Counted from the stretch's first letter, positions 1 to 7,951 are shown. The stretch is 64,000 nt of DNA from Gordonia crocea (GCF_009932435.1 NZ_BJOU01000001.1:1488001-1552000); one strand, 5' to 3'. The notes: generated by a model not told the origin, from the sequence alone. Numbers and translations are program-made.

Positions 1-530
1 GCCAAGCCCTTTCCGCGTGCGTGCGGCGCCGTGGCCACCGCGCTGATCTCGCCCCACCCCGGTGGCCGCATTCGTTCGCCGGCCATGGCGATGAGTCGGC
101 CGTCGTCGTCGCGGAATCCGAGGTACCGGCCGAGTTCGACGGTGCGCCGCGCGAACGGTCCGGGCTGCGCCGCGGCGACGAGGTCCAGCATGTCGTCGAC
201 GTCATCGGGTCCGAGTACGACGGCCTCGTCGTCGGGTCGCGTCACCAACCCGGCGCCGGAGTACATCACGAGCTCGAAGGTGCGCAGCACCGTCCACCCG
301 TCGGGGAGCGGGGTTCGCCGACCCCGCAGCCCGACGGTGGCGCCGGTCCCGGCGAGCTCGGCGAGGTCGGCCCAGTCGTCTTCGGTCAGTTCGGCCGGGT
401 GGGCATAGAAGACCGAGACCTCCGGGTCGTATCGGCTGATCCGGCCGCGGCGCAGCGCGTACCCGGCGTGCGCGCCGGTCAACGACGCCCCCACCGGGTC
501 GGTGGTGAGGGGCGGGTGATCAGAACGCAT
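1..530 (-). CDS. GNAT-family N-acetyltransferase (partial, runs off the left edge)
   Basis: Reading the minus strand from an ATG at 530 gives an open frame of 176 codons that is still open at base 1. The last visible residues, around ARGKGL, match the acetyl-CoA pyrophosphate-binding loop (R/Q-x-x-G-x-G/A) of GNAT enzymes, preceded by a strand-like ISAVATAPHAR segment as in FR47-type acetyltransferases. The long N-terminal part before this motif also fits the FR47 type. The substrate cannot be inferred. The gene lies 30 bases downstream of the dienelactone hydrolase on the same strand and may be the last gene of that transcript. The C-terminal half of the fold is outside the window. Confidence 0.75.
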   Translation of the reverse strand, partial: MRSDHPPLTTDPVGASLTGAHAGYALRRGRISRYDPEVSVFYAHPAELTEDDWADLAELAGTGATVGLRGRRTPLPDGWTVLRTFELVMYSGAGLVTRPDDEAVVLGPDDVDDMLDLVAAAQPGPFARRTVELGRYLGFRDDDGRLIAMAGERMRPPGWGEISAVATAPHARGKGL

Positions 531-560
531 GACCCAGCGTGGCTCGTATCTGGTCGGCAG

Positions 561-1382
561 TCAGCGCGCCACGTCCAGCTTGTCGGTGAAGAACGCGAGC
601 ACTTGGTCCAGAGCCTGTCTGGTGGGTTGGCCCGGCTCGTCGATGAGGTGCTCGGTCACCACCGAGTGCGGCGGGTTGACCGGCTTCGGGTTGGCCGCGG
701 AGTCGGGGAGCTCGACGCCGATGAACGCGTCGCCGAGTTGCTCGCGGAGGAAGGCGAACCGGTCGGGCGGGGACAGTCGGTCGCCCTCGAATCGAAGTCC
801 CAACACCTGGAGACCGGCGGCGCAGCGGGTCTTGACCCGGGCCAGATCGTCGTCGGAGATGTCGATGTTGCGGGAATTGCCGATCGGGCGCAGTGGCAGC
901 GACGGCTGGGACAGCACCGGTGCGATCATCGTGTCGTCGACGGCCATGGCGAGGGCGAATCCGCCGGTCAGGCACATGCCGATGGCCCCGACCCCGGGGC
1001 CACCGCAGCGCGCGTGGGCCTCGCGGGCGAGTGCCCGCAACCAGGTGACGACGGGGGAGCTGCGGCCGGTCGCGAGGATGGTGAACTCGCGGCTGACGCA
1101 CACCTTGCGGACCAGGTTGCCGGCCACCCGGGCCCCGGCGGCGACGTCGGCCGCGCTGCCCGGCACCATCGATTGGCCGTCCAGGCCGAACAGCGACGGC
1201 ATGAACACGGTGCACCCGGCGTCGGCGACGCGGCGGGCGAAGTCGGCGACCAGCGGGGTGATGCCGGGGATCTCGGAGATCACGATCACCGCCGGGCCGG
1301 TCCCTTTGGTGTAAACGAGGTGCGTCTTGCCCTCGGCGGTGAACTCCTCGGTGGCGAAATCGGCGAGCGCGTCGCGGGGCAT
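561..1382 (-). CDS. Dienelactone hydrolase family protein
   Basis: The 273-residue product has the alpha/beta-hydrolase layout of the dienelactone hydrolase family: an early strand and loop (VIVISEIPGI), a nucleophile elbow region around GVGAIGMCLTGGFALAM with Cys in the G-x-C-x-G position, and a C-terminal region with an HLIDEPGQPTRQALDQVLAFF-type helix, typical of actinobacterial DLH proteins. Family members hydrolyse ester or lactone bonds in the cytoplasm; the substrate here is unknown. The start codon directly abuts the stop codon of the upstream deazaflavin-oxidoreductase-like gene, so the two are probably translationally coupled. Confidence 0.8.
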   Translation of the reverse strand: MPRDALADFATEEFTAEGKTHLVYTKGTGPAVIVISEIPGITPLVADFARRVADAGCTVFMPSLFGLDGQSMVPGSAADVAAGARVAGNLVRKVCVSREFTILATGRSSPVVTWLRALAREAHARCGGPGVGAIGMCLTGGFALAMAVDDTMIAPVLSQPSLPLRPIGNSRNIDISDDDLARVKTRCAAGLQVLGLRFEGDRLSPPDRFAFLREQLGDAFIGVELPDSAANPKPVNPPHSVVTEHLIDEPGQPTRQALDQVLAFFTDKLDVAR

Positions 1383-1760
1383 TCAGTCGCCCTCTCGAAT
1401 CGTGCCGTTGAGGACGTAGTCGAAGGCCCGCGCCGGGATCCGTGCGGCCTTCACGATGTCGGGGGAGTCCGACGGGACGAGCCGCGGTCCGACGACGGTG
1501 TAGCGCTTGTTCTTGCGGACCATGTCGAACCGTCCGGCCGCTTGGACGTTGCGGACCCAGTCGGTCTTGGGTCCGTACGTCAGGACGATGGACAGCTTGT
1601 CCCCGTCGACGAACGCCACCACGGGGATGGAGTAGCGCTTCCCCGACTTGCGGCCGACGTGTTCGAGCATGATGAATGGAGCGAAATGGGGCGCCCACAG
1701 GCGCTGGATCGGATTGGTCACCACTTTGTTGAGGCGGGCAAGCGAGTTCGGCAGTCTCAT
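1383..1760 (-). CDS. Nitroreductase-family deazaflavin (F420)-dependent oxidoreductase-like protein
   Basis: This 125-residue protein resembles the Ddn/Rv1558 split-barrel family. An N-terminal amphipathic segment is followed by HVGRKSGKRYSIPVV, the characteristic G-R-K-S/T-G motif, and then by a GPKTDWVRNVQAAG segment that contacts the deazaflavin in this family. Family members use reduced F420 or a related flavin. The size is typical. The start is the ATG at 1760; the frame extends further upstream, but that part is low complexity and antisense to the TetR gene. The gene is divergent from the TetR regulator with an 87-base gap, which makes the regulator a candidate for controlling it. Confidence 0.75.
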   Translation of the reverse strand: MRLPNSLARLNKVVTNPIQRLWAPHFAPFIMLEHVGRKSGKRYSIPVVAFVDGDKLSIVLTYGPKTDWVRNVQAAGRFDMVRKNKRYTVVGPRLVPSDSPDIVKAARIPARAFDYVLNGTIREGD

Positions 1761-1847
1761 GGACCCAGTGTGACCCATGTCGCTTGTGGAGGTGCGGGAA
1801 GGTGTCGCGATGGACGCGGTTTGCGGCCGATGCGCGATACTGGTCGC

Positions 1848-2432
1848 ATGACCGCGACCGACTCGGGACCGCAGGCAAGCACCGACGTCGACTTCCGGAT
1901 GCACGTGGTGGCGGAATCGACCCGCTTGTTCGCCGCGCAGGGCTATGACGCGACGACGGTCGACGAGGTGGCCCACGCGGCCGGTACGTCGCGCCGGACG
2001 CTCTTCCGGATGTTCCACTCCAAGGAAGACCTGATCTTCGTCGACCACGAGCTGCTGCTGACCGAGGTGGACCGGCTGCTGGCGGCGTCGAGTGTCGATC
2101 CGTGGCGGTCGGTCTGCAACGGGGCCGAACTCGTCTTCGCCCACTACGACCGGCACCGGGAACTGGCGGTGCAGCGCTACCTCGTCGTGTCTCAGACCCC
2201 TGCGCTGCGCGACCGCGAGTTGGTCACCACCTACCGCTACCAGCGGTTGTTCGAGGATTTTCTGCGCGATCGGCTGCCCGACGCCGCCCATGAGCGGATC
2301 ATTGCGTTCTCGGCCGCCGTGATCGCCGTCCACAACTTCCTGCTGCGTTCGTTGCTGCGCGGCGAGCCCGGTGCCACCGCCGACCACCTCGACGCGGAAC
2401 TGCGGTTGTTGTGCGATGCGCTGGTCCCGTGA
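1848..2432 (+). CDS. TetR-family transcriptional regulator
   Basis: The 194-residue protein begins with a helix-turn-helix at about residues 20-60 (ESTRLFAAQGYDATTVDEVAHAAGTSRRTLFRMFHSKEDL has the usual A-x-x-x-F-x-x-x-G-Y-x-x-T-T-x-x-x-I/V-A pattern), followed by an all-helical ligand domain. The ATG at 1848 is used because it precedes the HTH by the usual distance; the same frame is open far upstream but is antisense to the two minus-strand enzymes. It sits between the divergent F420-type oxidoreductase gene and the downstream fadE25-like gene, so either could be a target. The ligand is unknown. Confidence 0.88.
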   Translation: MTATDSGPQASTDVDFRMHVVAESTRLFAAQGYDATTVDEVAHAAGTSRRTLFRMFHSKEDLIFVDHELLLTEVDRLLAASSVDPWRSVCNGAELVFAHYDRHRELAVQRYLVVSQTPALRDRELVTTYRYQRLFEDFLRDRLPDAAHERIIAFSAAVIAVHNFLLRSLLRGEPGATADHLDAELRLLCDALVP

Positions 2433-2452
2433 TGAACTGGTAACACACAAGC

Positions 2453-2467
2453 TGGCACTCAGTGCCA
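2453..2467. promoter_or_regulatory. Perfect 7-bp inverted repeat in the fadE25 leader (TGGCACT-C-AGTGCCA)
   Basis: Two 7-base arms separated by one base lie three bases before the AAGGAG ribosome-binding site (2470-2475) of the acyl-CoA dehydrogenase gene. The spacing fits an operator for a TetR-type repressor, such as the gene just upstream, or a small hairpin affecting translation. It is not the HrcA/CIRCE element, whose two arms are separated by nine bases. Confidence 0.5.
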
Positions 2468-2482
2468 AGAAGGAGTGAGAAG

Positions 2483-3643
2483 ATGGCCGGCAACCCGGAT
2501 TTCGACCTGTTCCAGCTGCCCGAGGAGCACCAAGCGCTGCGTGAGGCGATTCGCGCCCTCTCCGAGAAGGAGATCGCCCCCTACGCCAAGGACGTCGACG
2601 AGAACGCGCGTTTCCCCGAGGAGGCGCGCAAGGCCCTCGTTGAGAGCGGGTTCAACGCCATTCACGTCCCGGAGCAGTTCGACGGCCAGGGCGGCGACTC
2701 GGTTGCCGCGTGCATCGTCATCGAAGAGGTTGCCCGCGTCGACGTGTCGGCCTCGCTCATCCCGGCCGTGAACAAGCTCGGCACGATGGGGCTCATCCTG
2801 TCCGGCGACGACGCACTCAAGTCCAAGGTGCTGCCGTCGATCGCTTCCGGTGAGGCGATGGCCTCCTACGCGCTGTCCGAGCGCGAAGCCGGCTCCGACG
2901 CCGCGTCGATGAAGACGCGCGCCCGCAAGGACGGCGACACCTGGGTCATCAACGGGTCCAAGTGTTGGATCACCAACGGCGGCCAGTCGACCTGGTACAC
3001 CGTCATGGCGGTGACCGATCCGGAGAAGGGTGCCAACGGCATCTCGGCCTTCATGGTCCACAAGGACGACCCCGGCTTCACCGTCGGCCCCCTCGAGCAC
3101 AAGCTCGGCATCAAGGGCAGCCCGACGGCGGAGCTGTACTTCGAGAACTGCACGATTCCCGAGGACCGGATCATCGGCGACGAGGGCACCGGCTTCAAGA
3201 CCGCGCTCGCCACGCTCGACCACACGCGTCCGACCATCGGCGCCCAGGCCGTCGGCGTTGCGCAGGGCGCCCTCGACGCCGCCATCGCCTACGTCAAGGA
3301 CCGCAAGCAGTTCGGCAAGACGATCAGCCAGTTCCAGGGCGTCGAGTTCATGATCGCCGACATGGCGATGAAGGTGGAGGCTGCGCGCCTCATGGTCTAC
3401 ACCGCTGCGGCGCGCGCCGAGCGCGGTGAGCCCAACCTCGGCTTCATCAGCTCCGCGTCGAAGTGCATGGCCTCCGACGTCGCCATGGAGGTGACCACCG
3501 ATGCCGTCCAGTTGTTCGGCGGTGCCGGCTACACCACCGACTTCCCGGTCGAGCGCATGATGCGCGACGCGAAGATCACCCAGATCTACGAGGGCACCAA
3601 CCAGATCCAGCGCGTCGTGATGAGCCGCGCGCTGCTGCGCTGA
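2483..3643 (+). CDS. fadE25: Acyl-CoA dehydrogenase (FadE25-like)
   Basis: The 386-residue flavoenzyme belongs to the acyl-CoA dehydrogenase family, which introduces the alpha-beta double bond into acyl-CoA esters and passes electrons through FAD to ETF. The start is the ATG at 2483, behind an AAGGAG box with a 7-base spacer; in-frame codons before it lie upstream of that box. Signature stretches include YALSEREAGSD and WITNGG (FAD and substrate loop). The catalytic base is Glu370 in IYEGTNQIQ near the C-terminus. The N-terminus (NPDFDLFQLPEEH) closely resembles mycobacterial FadE25 as I remember it. It is followed by a strong bidirectional hairpin, so it is probably transcribed alone or with the upstream TetR gene. 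Confidence 0.93.
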   Translation: MAGNPDFDLFQLPEEHQALREAIRALSEKEIAPYAKDVDENARFPEEARKALVESGFNAIHVPEQFDGQGGDSVAACIVIEEVARVDVSASLIPAVNKLGTMGLILSGDDALKSKVLPSIASGEAMASYALSEREAGSDAASMKTRARKDGDTWVINGSKCWITNGGQSTWYTVMAVTDPEKGANGISAFMVHKDDPGFTVGPLEHKLGIKGSPTAELYFENCTIPEDRIIGDEGTGFKTALATLDHTRPTIGAQAVGVAQGALDAAIAYVKDRKQFGKTISQFQGVEFMIADMAMKVEAARLMVYTAAARAERGEPNLGFISSASKCMASDVAMEVTTDAVQLFGGAGYTTDFPVERMMRDAKITQIYEGTNQIQRVVMSRALLR

Positions 3644-3673
3644 TTCCCGGCGCTCTCCGCTATAGACGCAATC

Positions 3674-3713
3674 GACAACGGCCGTCGCGAAGGAATTCGC
3701 GGCGGCCGTTGTC
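3674..3713. terminator. Bidirectional hairpin terminator between convergent genes
   Basis: Arms 3674-3689 and 3698-3713 pair over 16 positions with one mismatch around an 8-base AT-rich loop. The hairpin lies between fadE25 (+) and the YdcF-like gene (-), which converge here, so it can serve both transcripts. There is no long T run, as is usual in high-GC actinobacteria. Confidence 0.7.
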
Positions 3714-3741
3714 TGCTCGAGTCAGTCGGGTGTGCTGAAGG

Positions 3742-4440
3742 TTAACTCGAGCCCATCGAGCCGAGCCCACCGGAGCTCGACCCGCTGCCATTGCCCGGCC
3801 CGGGGACGACCCCGGCAACCGGCATTCCGCCGTGCACCGCTGAGCGGAAGTTGATCATCGCGCGACGCAGGTGGTTGTGACTGGTCACCACGACGACACC
3901 GGTGGCGCCGCCGCGGAACAGCATCGGTGCGACGAACTTGGCGTTCTCCGCGGTGGACCGGGAGCGGTTCTCCGTCGCGATCCGATTGGGGGCGACGCCG
4001 TGCTTGACCAGCCAGTTCTTCATCGCCTGAGCCTCGCTCTTGCGCGCGCGGCGATTGGTGACGCCGCCCGTGGTGATGATGCCGGCGGTGGGGAAGCCGC
4101 GGGCCAGGGCGAGCGCGGCCTGGAGGCGAGGCACGAGTACGCGGGGGACGCTGCCGTTGTTGTTGAGCCGTGCGCCGAGCACGACCAGGCGGGTGCCGAC
4201 CGGGTTGATGTTCAAGATGACCGGTGCGCGGGGACTCAGGACTTCGAGGCTGGAACAGGTCTTGATCACCTGGTAGTTCGGGATCAGGCAGCCCGTCGTG
4301 GACAACAGGCCGTTGTAGAGCACCGGCCCATCCGCGCGCGCTTGCGGTGCGACGTCGGCACTGGCGCCGATGCCCGCAACGGAGGCTGCGGTGGCCAGAC
4401 AGGCGATCCCGAGCTTCACTCTGAACAACACGAGTCCCAA
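3742..4440 (-). CDS. Secreted YdcF/ElyC (DUF218)-family protein
   Basis: The 232-residue product has an N-terminal signal peptide (KLGIACLATAASVAGIGASA, cleaved near APQARADG), then a DUF218-type core: VVLGARLNNNGSVPRVLVPRL at the first loop, GIITTGGVTNRRARKSEAQAM, then TENRSRSTAENAKF and VVVVTSHNHLRRA. These match the G-x-x-L, G-G, S-E-A, S-x-x-T-x-E-N and T/S-x-x-H-x-x-R motifs of YdcF proteins, some of which act in envelope carbohydrate metabolism. The tail is Gly/Ser-rich. The start is uncertain: TTG at 4440, GTG at 4431 or GTG at 4419 are all possible, and the signal peptide fits the last best. Confidence 0.78.
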   Translation of the reverse strand: MGLVLFRVKLGIACLATAASVAGIGASADVAPQARADGPVLYNGLLSTTGCLIPNYQVIKTCSSLEVLSPRAPVILNINPVGTRLVVLGARLNNNGSVPRVLVPRLQAALALARGFPTAGIITTGGVTNRRARKSEAQAMKNWLVKHGVAPNRIATENRSRSTAENAKFVAPMLFRGGATGVVVVTSHNHLRRAMINFRSAVHGGMPVAGVVPGPGNGSGSSSGGLGSMGSS

Positions 4441-4539
4441 CGTAACCAGGCGTCACGGGCCGCGGCGAGGGGCGATGGTCAATCGATGCGGCGGCGTAAT
4501 CCGTTTGTGAGGCGGCCGGAGTGCTGCCAGGCTGGGGCG

Positions 4540-5079
4540 GTGACCTCGACATTGCGCACCGCGCGGCTACTTCTCCGGCCTCCAGGGGAGCACGATGTCG
4601 ATGCTGTGTACCGAGCCTGCCAAGACCCTGACATCCAGCGGTTCACTCTCGTCCCAGTTCCGTATCGGCGGTCTGACGCGGAGCAATTCGTCCGCGTCAC
4701 GGCGCCGTCCCCCGATTCGGTGACGCGGGTGATCACGACGGCTGACGACGTCCTCGTCGGATGTATCGGCGTCGCGCTGCGCGACGCCGGCGGATCGGTC
4801 GGCTACTGGAGCGTGCCCGAACACCGCGGGCGCGGCTACATGACCGAGGCCTTGGCTGCCGTGGTCGACGAGGCGTTGAGCTCCGACGGACTCGGTCTCA
4901 CGAGGCTGACCTGGTCGGCATTGCCCGCCAACCTGCTATCCGCGCGACTCGCAGCTCGGGCCGGGTTTCGGTACACCGGCGTGCGGACGGAGACCGCCGG
5001 CGGCCGCGACGAGCAAGTGGTCACCGCGGAACTACACGCCGGTGATGAGCGCATTCCGCAGATCTGGCCGGACGTGTAG
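4540..5079 (+). CDS. GNAT-family N-acetyltransferase (RimJ/RimL type)
   Basis: The 179-residue protein starts TARLLLRPPGEHDVDAV, the usual opening of RimJ/RimL-type acetyltransferases, and carries the acetyl-CoA loop EHRGRGYMTEAL followed by NLLSARLAARAGF, the family's N-x-x-S-x-x-x-x-x-K/R-x-G-F motif. These enzymes acetylate protein N-termini or small amines. I use the GTG at 4540 because it places the first strand at residue 3; an ATG at 4489 in the same frame is an alternative. It is a single gene ended by a strong hairpin at 5137-5158 and is not clearly part of any operon. Confidence 0.82.
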   Translation: MTSTLRTARLLLRPPGEHDVDAVYRACQDPDIQRFTLVPVPYRRSDAEQFVRVTAPSPDSVTRVITTADDVLVGCIGVALRDAGGSVGYWSVPEHRGRGYMTEALAAVVDEALSSDGLGLTRLTWSALPANLLSARLAARAGFRYTGVRTETAGGRDEQVVTAELHAGDERIPQIWPDV

Positions 5080-5136
5080 CGCGCCGTGTGGTCGGGGCCG
5101 TTCGTGCACCAGGCATCGGCTGCCGGGGTAGTGGAC

Positions 5137-5158
5137 CGGCCCCGACCGGGGCCGTTTT
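5137..5158 (+). terminator. Intrinsic terminator after the GNAT gene
   Basis: Seven-base arms CGGCCCC and GGGGCCG close a 4-base loop and are followed directly by TTTT, a textbook Rho-independent terminator on the plus strand, 58 bases after the acetyltransferase stop codon. Confidence 0.8.
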
Positions 5159-5162
5159 CGTT

Positions 5163-6645
5163 ATGAAGTTCTCAAGGTACGTGGGTGGCCCGGGGGCCGA
5201 AGGTGCTGCGCTGGTGGAATTTTCAGGTGGGTGTGGCCGGGGTTAGGCGGCGGCGTGGTCGGCGAGGGTGAGGCTGCGTCGGTTGTGGCAGCGGATCCAG
5301 TCACCTCCTTCGGGACTCTGGAACCAGGGGTGGCCGTCGAAGCCGATCTGGATGTTCCAGCCTTTGCCGTGGACATACGTGTGGTGATGCAGCGAACAGA
5401 GCAGCACGGTGTTCTTGAGGTTCGTCTCGCCCCCATCAGCCCAATGCTTGATGTGATGCCCTTCGCACCAGGCTGGTGGTCTGCCGCATCCGGGGAATTG
5501 GCAGCCACCGTCGCGTGCCTCCAGGGCGCGGCGGAGGGTGCCGGTGACGAAGCGTTGGGTGCGTTTGGCATCCAGCGGCACCGAGTCCGCAGTGATCAAC
5601 GCGGCGACTTCAGCACTGCCGCAGGCGATTTCCCGTGCGGTGTCGGCTGATACCGATCCGGTGAATCCCAGGCGTGCGGCGTGAGCCTCGCCGAGAGGGC
5701 TGTCGGGTACCAGGACAGGCAAGGGCACGGTCATGGTGATGTGGGGGACGATCCCGCCGACGGTCGGACGATTCCGTGATGCCAAGTATGCGGTGATCAC
5801 GCTGACCAGGGCGTCGGCGGTGCGTTGGGCCCTGGGACGCGGATCGGGGGAGCCGTCGGGTGCCGGCGTGGGCTTCGCCAGGGCATCCAGGGCGGTGTGG
5901 AGTTTCTCCCCGGACAGCTGATCCAGATCGGCCTCCACCGTCACGCGCCCTTCATCGGTGCGGCTGATCGACGCCTGGTTCAAGGACGGGTTGTCGGCCG
6001 GTGGTGTGCTGGGTGGATCCAGGGGCGCCAACTCGTGGCCGAGTTCGCGGGCTTTCTCCATGACTTGGGCGGGTTGATCGATCCGGGCATGCGCCAACAA
6101 GGTTGATGCGGTCTTGTCCCGCACCTCGGTGAATCCATCGGCACCCATGCGGGTGGCAATGTGGTCGAGACCGCGGATCACCGCATCCGCATGCTCGACG
6201 GTGAGGTCGCCGTCGCGGACGTCACGCACCAGGTTCGGCAGATCATCCAGGTGCTGGGCCAACCGGGCCACCCGGTTGATGGTGGCAGGCGCCAGCGGCA
6301 ATTCCCGCAACAGGTCACGGCCGTTCTTCAACCGGTGCCGCACCGGGATACCGATGGCCTCGGCGCGCGCCGTCGCGGCGGCCAAGAGATAGGAGGCGAT
6401 GTTGCCCATCCGGACCGCGGTGACCATCACCCCCAACACCGCCTTGTCATCGGCGATCGCCTCCGCCGAGGCCAACAACGCACCCACGCCGGTGCCAGAT
6501 CCGACCGCCGTCGGCGCCAGGTCGTCGGCCAGTTCGGTGACGAATGTGGTGAGTTCGTCGTGGTTCATGAGACCCCCCAGGTCCGGGTTCGCATCATGTT
6601 GTGCGGACCGCTGTTAGAAACTGTGTGCTGTGGTTTTATATCTAA
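5163..6645 (-). repeat. DUF222/HNH repeat element, copy A
   Basis: This segment is repeated at 26537-28045 in the same orientation. Similarity covers the whole DUF222/HNH gene, about 75 bases of its 5' leader (to about 6645), and a downstream block (5163 to about 5216) that begins with the shared ATGAAGTTCTCAAGGTACGTG-type sequence. Between that block and the stop codon the two copies differ. Sequence on either side is unrelated in the two copies, which fixes the boundaries. No inverted terminal repeats or target-site duplications are visible. It resembles the REP13E12 repeats of M. tuberculosis, which are also built around DUF222/HNH genes. Confidence 0.8.
5243..6568 (-). CDS. DUF222 / HNH endonuclease domain protein (13E12 family), copy A
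   Basis: The 441-residue protein has a long DUF222 region (about residues 1-330) and a C-terminal HNH nuclease domain. From residue 353 it has the zinc-binding C-x-x-x-x-C pair (CQFPGC), then CEGHHIKHWADGGET and LCSLHHHTYVH, which supply the HNH catalytic and metal ligands. It is intact and aligns without gaps to copy B at 26639-27964, with roughly 32 substitutions by hand count. The family is widespread and multicopy in Mycobacteriales; its biological role is not established. The leader has a G-rich GGGGGG stretch before ATG 6568 that could serve as the ribosome-binding site. Confidence 0.9.
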   Translation of the reverse strand: MNHDELTTFVTELADDLAPTAVGSGTGVGALLASAEAIADDKAVLGVMVTAVRMGNIASYLLAAATARAEAIGIPVRHRLKNGRDLLRELPLAPATINRVARLAQHLDDLPNLVRDVRDGDLTVEHADAVIRGLDHIATRMGADGFTEVRDKTASTLLAHARIDQPAQVMEKARELGHELAPLDPPSTPPADNPSLNQASISRTDEGRVTVEADLDQLSGEKLHTALDALAKPTPAPDGSPDPRPRAQRTADALVSVITAYLASRNRPTVGGIVPHITMTVPLPVLVPDSPLGEAHAARLGFTGSVSADTAREIACGSAEVAALITADSVPLDAKRTQRFVTGTLRRALEARDGGCQFPGCGRPPAWCEGHHIKHWADGGETNLKNTVLLCSLHHHTYVHGKGWNIQIGFDGHPWFQSPEGGDWIRCHNRRSLTLADHAAA

Positions 6646-6716
6646 TGACCAGTGTACGCCGATCGTCTGACAAGCGTCAGAAGACTCGCTGAACTGCGCA
6701 GATGGGTAGTTCAGCG

Positions 6717-6862
6717 CTACTCGTCGCTAAAGCACTGCTCGATGAGATCGCTCATGATCGGCGCCGCTGTCGATGCTCCCGGTGAAGCCCCGAGTAGGCC
6801 GGCGTTGGTGCGGTCCGCTGAGACAACCATCTCGGCCCCTTGCTCCAAGCGCCCGATACCTG
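6717..6862 (-). pseudogene. C-terminal remnant of malate:quinone oxidoreductase (mqo)
   Basis: On the minus strand a short frame ending at a TAG (6717-6719) reads GIGRLEQGAEMVVSAD, then AGLLGASPGASTAAPIM. The LLGASPGAST block is the C-terminal FAD-site signature of membrane malate:quinone oxidoreductase, an enzyme of about 500 residues. Only about 48 codons remain. Upstream (towards higher coordinates) the similarity stops where the LysR remnant begins, and downstream it is cut by the stop codon and then by copy A of the repeat element. This is a dead fragment, not a gene. Confidence 0.7.
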
Positions 6863-7201
6863 GCCGATCTCGAAGGGGAGCGGTTCATCGCCAACCCGTC
6901 GTCGTACGACCTCCGCCGACGTACCGAGGAGTGGTGTGCAACAGCGGGTTTCGAGCCGTCGATCGCCATCGAAGTCACGGAGTTCGGAACGGCGAGGGAC
7001 TTCGTCAGTCGTGACCTGGGCGTTGCACTACTGCCATTGCCCGCGCGCCGTTTCCCGGGCGTCGTCGACGTGCCGTTGCGCGGTGATGGCTACGCGCGGA
7101 CTGTTGCCTTGGCGACCACCATGCCGTCACTCTCGCCTATCGCGCGCAGGTTCCGGGACTTCGTCGTCGAACGGGGGATATCGGGGCTCAGCGTCGAATG
7201 A
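6851..7201 (+). pseudogene. C-terminal remnant of a LysR-type regulator
   Basis: The plus-strand frame ending at 7201 encodes about 117 residues (RYLADLEGERFIANPSSYDLRRR, then FEPSIAIEVTEFGTARDFVSRDLGVALLPLPA and ARRFRDFV) that match the second half of a LysR effector-binding domain. The helix-turn-helix and first half of the domain are missing; family members have about 300 residues. The fragment begins within the end of the mqo remnant read on the other strand, so both genes have lost their 5' parts at the same point (about 6,855). The region 6,650-7,190 holds only these two remnants. Confidence 0.7.
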
Positions 7202-7895
7202 CGTCGGCTCGCTCGGTGGCGGCTCGGGACTCGAGCTTGGACTCGTCGGGATGGGCGACGACGATCAGGCTCGCACCGACGGCGAGGGGTGCGACGAGGT
7301 TCACCGCGATGCCGTCGGCGTCGTGCCAGCCCAGCGTCGTCAGCACGCGCGAACCCGACGTGATGCCGGCGTCGGCCGCCGCGTCTCGTGCCGCGTCGAG
7401 CACCTGTCCGGTGGTGCGCCCGGGCAACGGGTGCGGGGCGTCGGCACCGGGGGTGAAGTTGTCGCTGTGGATTCGGACCGACGGGCCATAGTCGATCACC
7501 CCGACGGGGAGTCCGGGTACGCCGATGCCGAACGGGTCCAACGAGGCGACGACCGTCTCTTCCGCGTCGGGATAGTCGTCGACGCGTGCCGACGAGGTGA
7601 CGACGGCGCGGACGTCATCGGCGTCGGCACCGGGGGTGACCACACCGACCCCGGCCCACCACGCGCCCAACAGGATGGCCACCGTCTGCCAGTGCTCGGG
7701 GAGGTCGACGAGAATCGTGTCGCCGCTCGCCAGTCCCAGTTCGTCGCGGAAGAAGTTGGCCGTCTTCGCCGCCCAGTTGCCCAGCGTGAGCGCGGAAAGC
7801 TCGGTGCGTTCGCCGGTCTCGTCGTCGTAGAAGGTCAGCATCGGGCGCGTCGGGTCGGGGGTCGCGGTCAGGACCGCAGCGGTAATCGAGGCCAC
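7188..7895 (-). CDS. TIGR03089-family protein (AMP-ligase-like N-terminal domain)
   Basis: The 235-residue protein resembles the N-terminal part of acyl-adenylate-forming enzymes (TFYDDETGERTELSALTLGNWAAKTANFF, then a hydrophobic HWQTVAILLGAWWAGVGVV) but is far too short for an active ligase and lacks the adenylation core. It matches the TIGR03089 family found next to LCP and rmlD genes in mycobacteria. The start is taken as GTG 7895, which fits family N-termini; a TTG at 7922 is also possible. The stop codon overlaps the LysR remnant on the other strand. Function unknown. Confidence 0.75.
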   Translation of the reverse strand: MASITAAVLTATPDPTRPMLTFYDDETGERTELSALTLGNWAAKTANFFRDELGLASGDTILVDLPEHWQTVAILLGAWWAGVGVVTPGADADDVRAVVTSSARVDDYPDAEETVVASLDPFGIGVPGLPVGVIDYGPSVRIHSDNFTPGADAPHPLPGRTTGQVLDAARDAAADAGITSGSRVLTTLGWHDADGIAVNLVAPLAVGASLIVVAHPDESKLESRAATERADVIRR

Positions 7896-7951
7896 GCTGG
7901 CAGGGTAGCGCGATCCGCTCAACGCAGGTCAGCGGGCAGCCGACGCCGACG

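Noticed and set aside
5163..5246. Short plus-strand peptide frame (MKFSRYV...) next to the HNH gene as a real gene
   Set aside because: It has 27 codons in one copy and about 18 in the other, with a different C-terminus and no ribosome-binding site. The conserved DNA block is reported instead.
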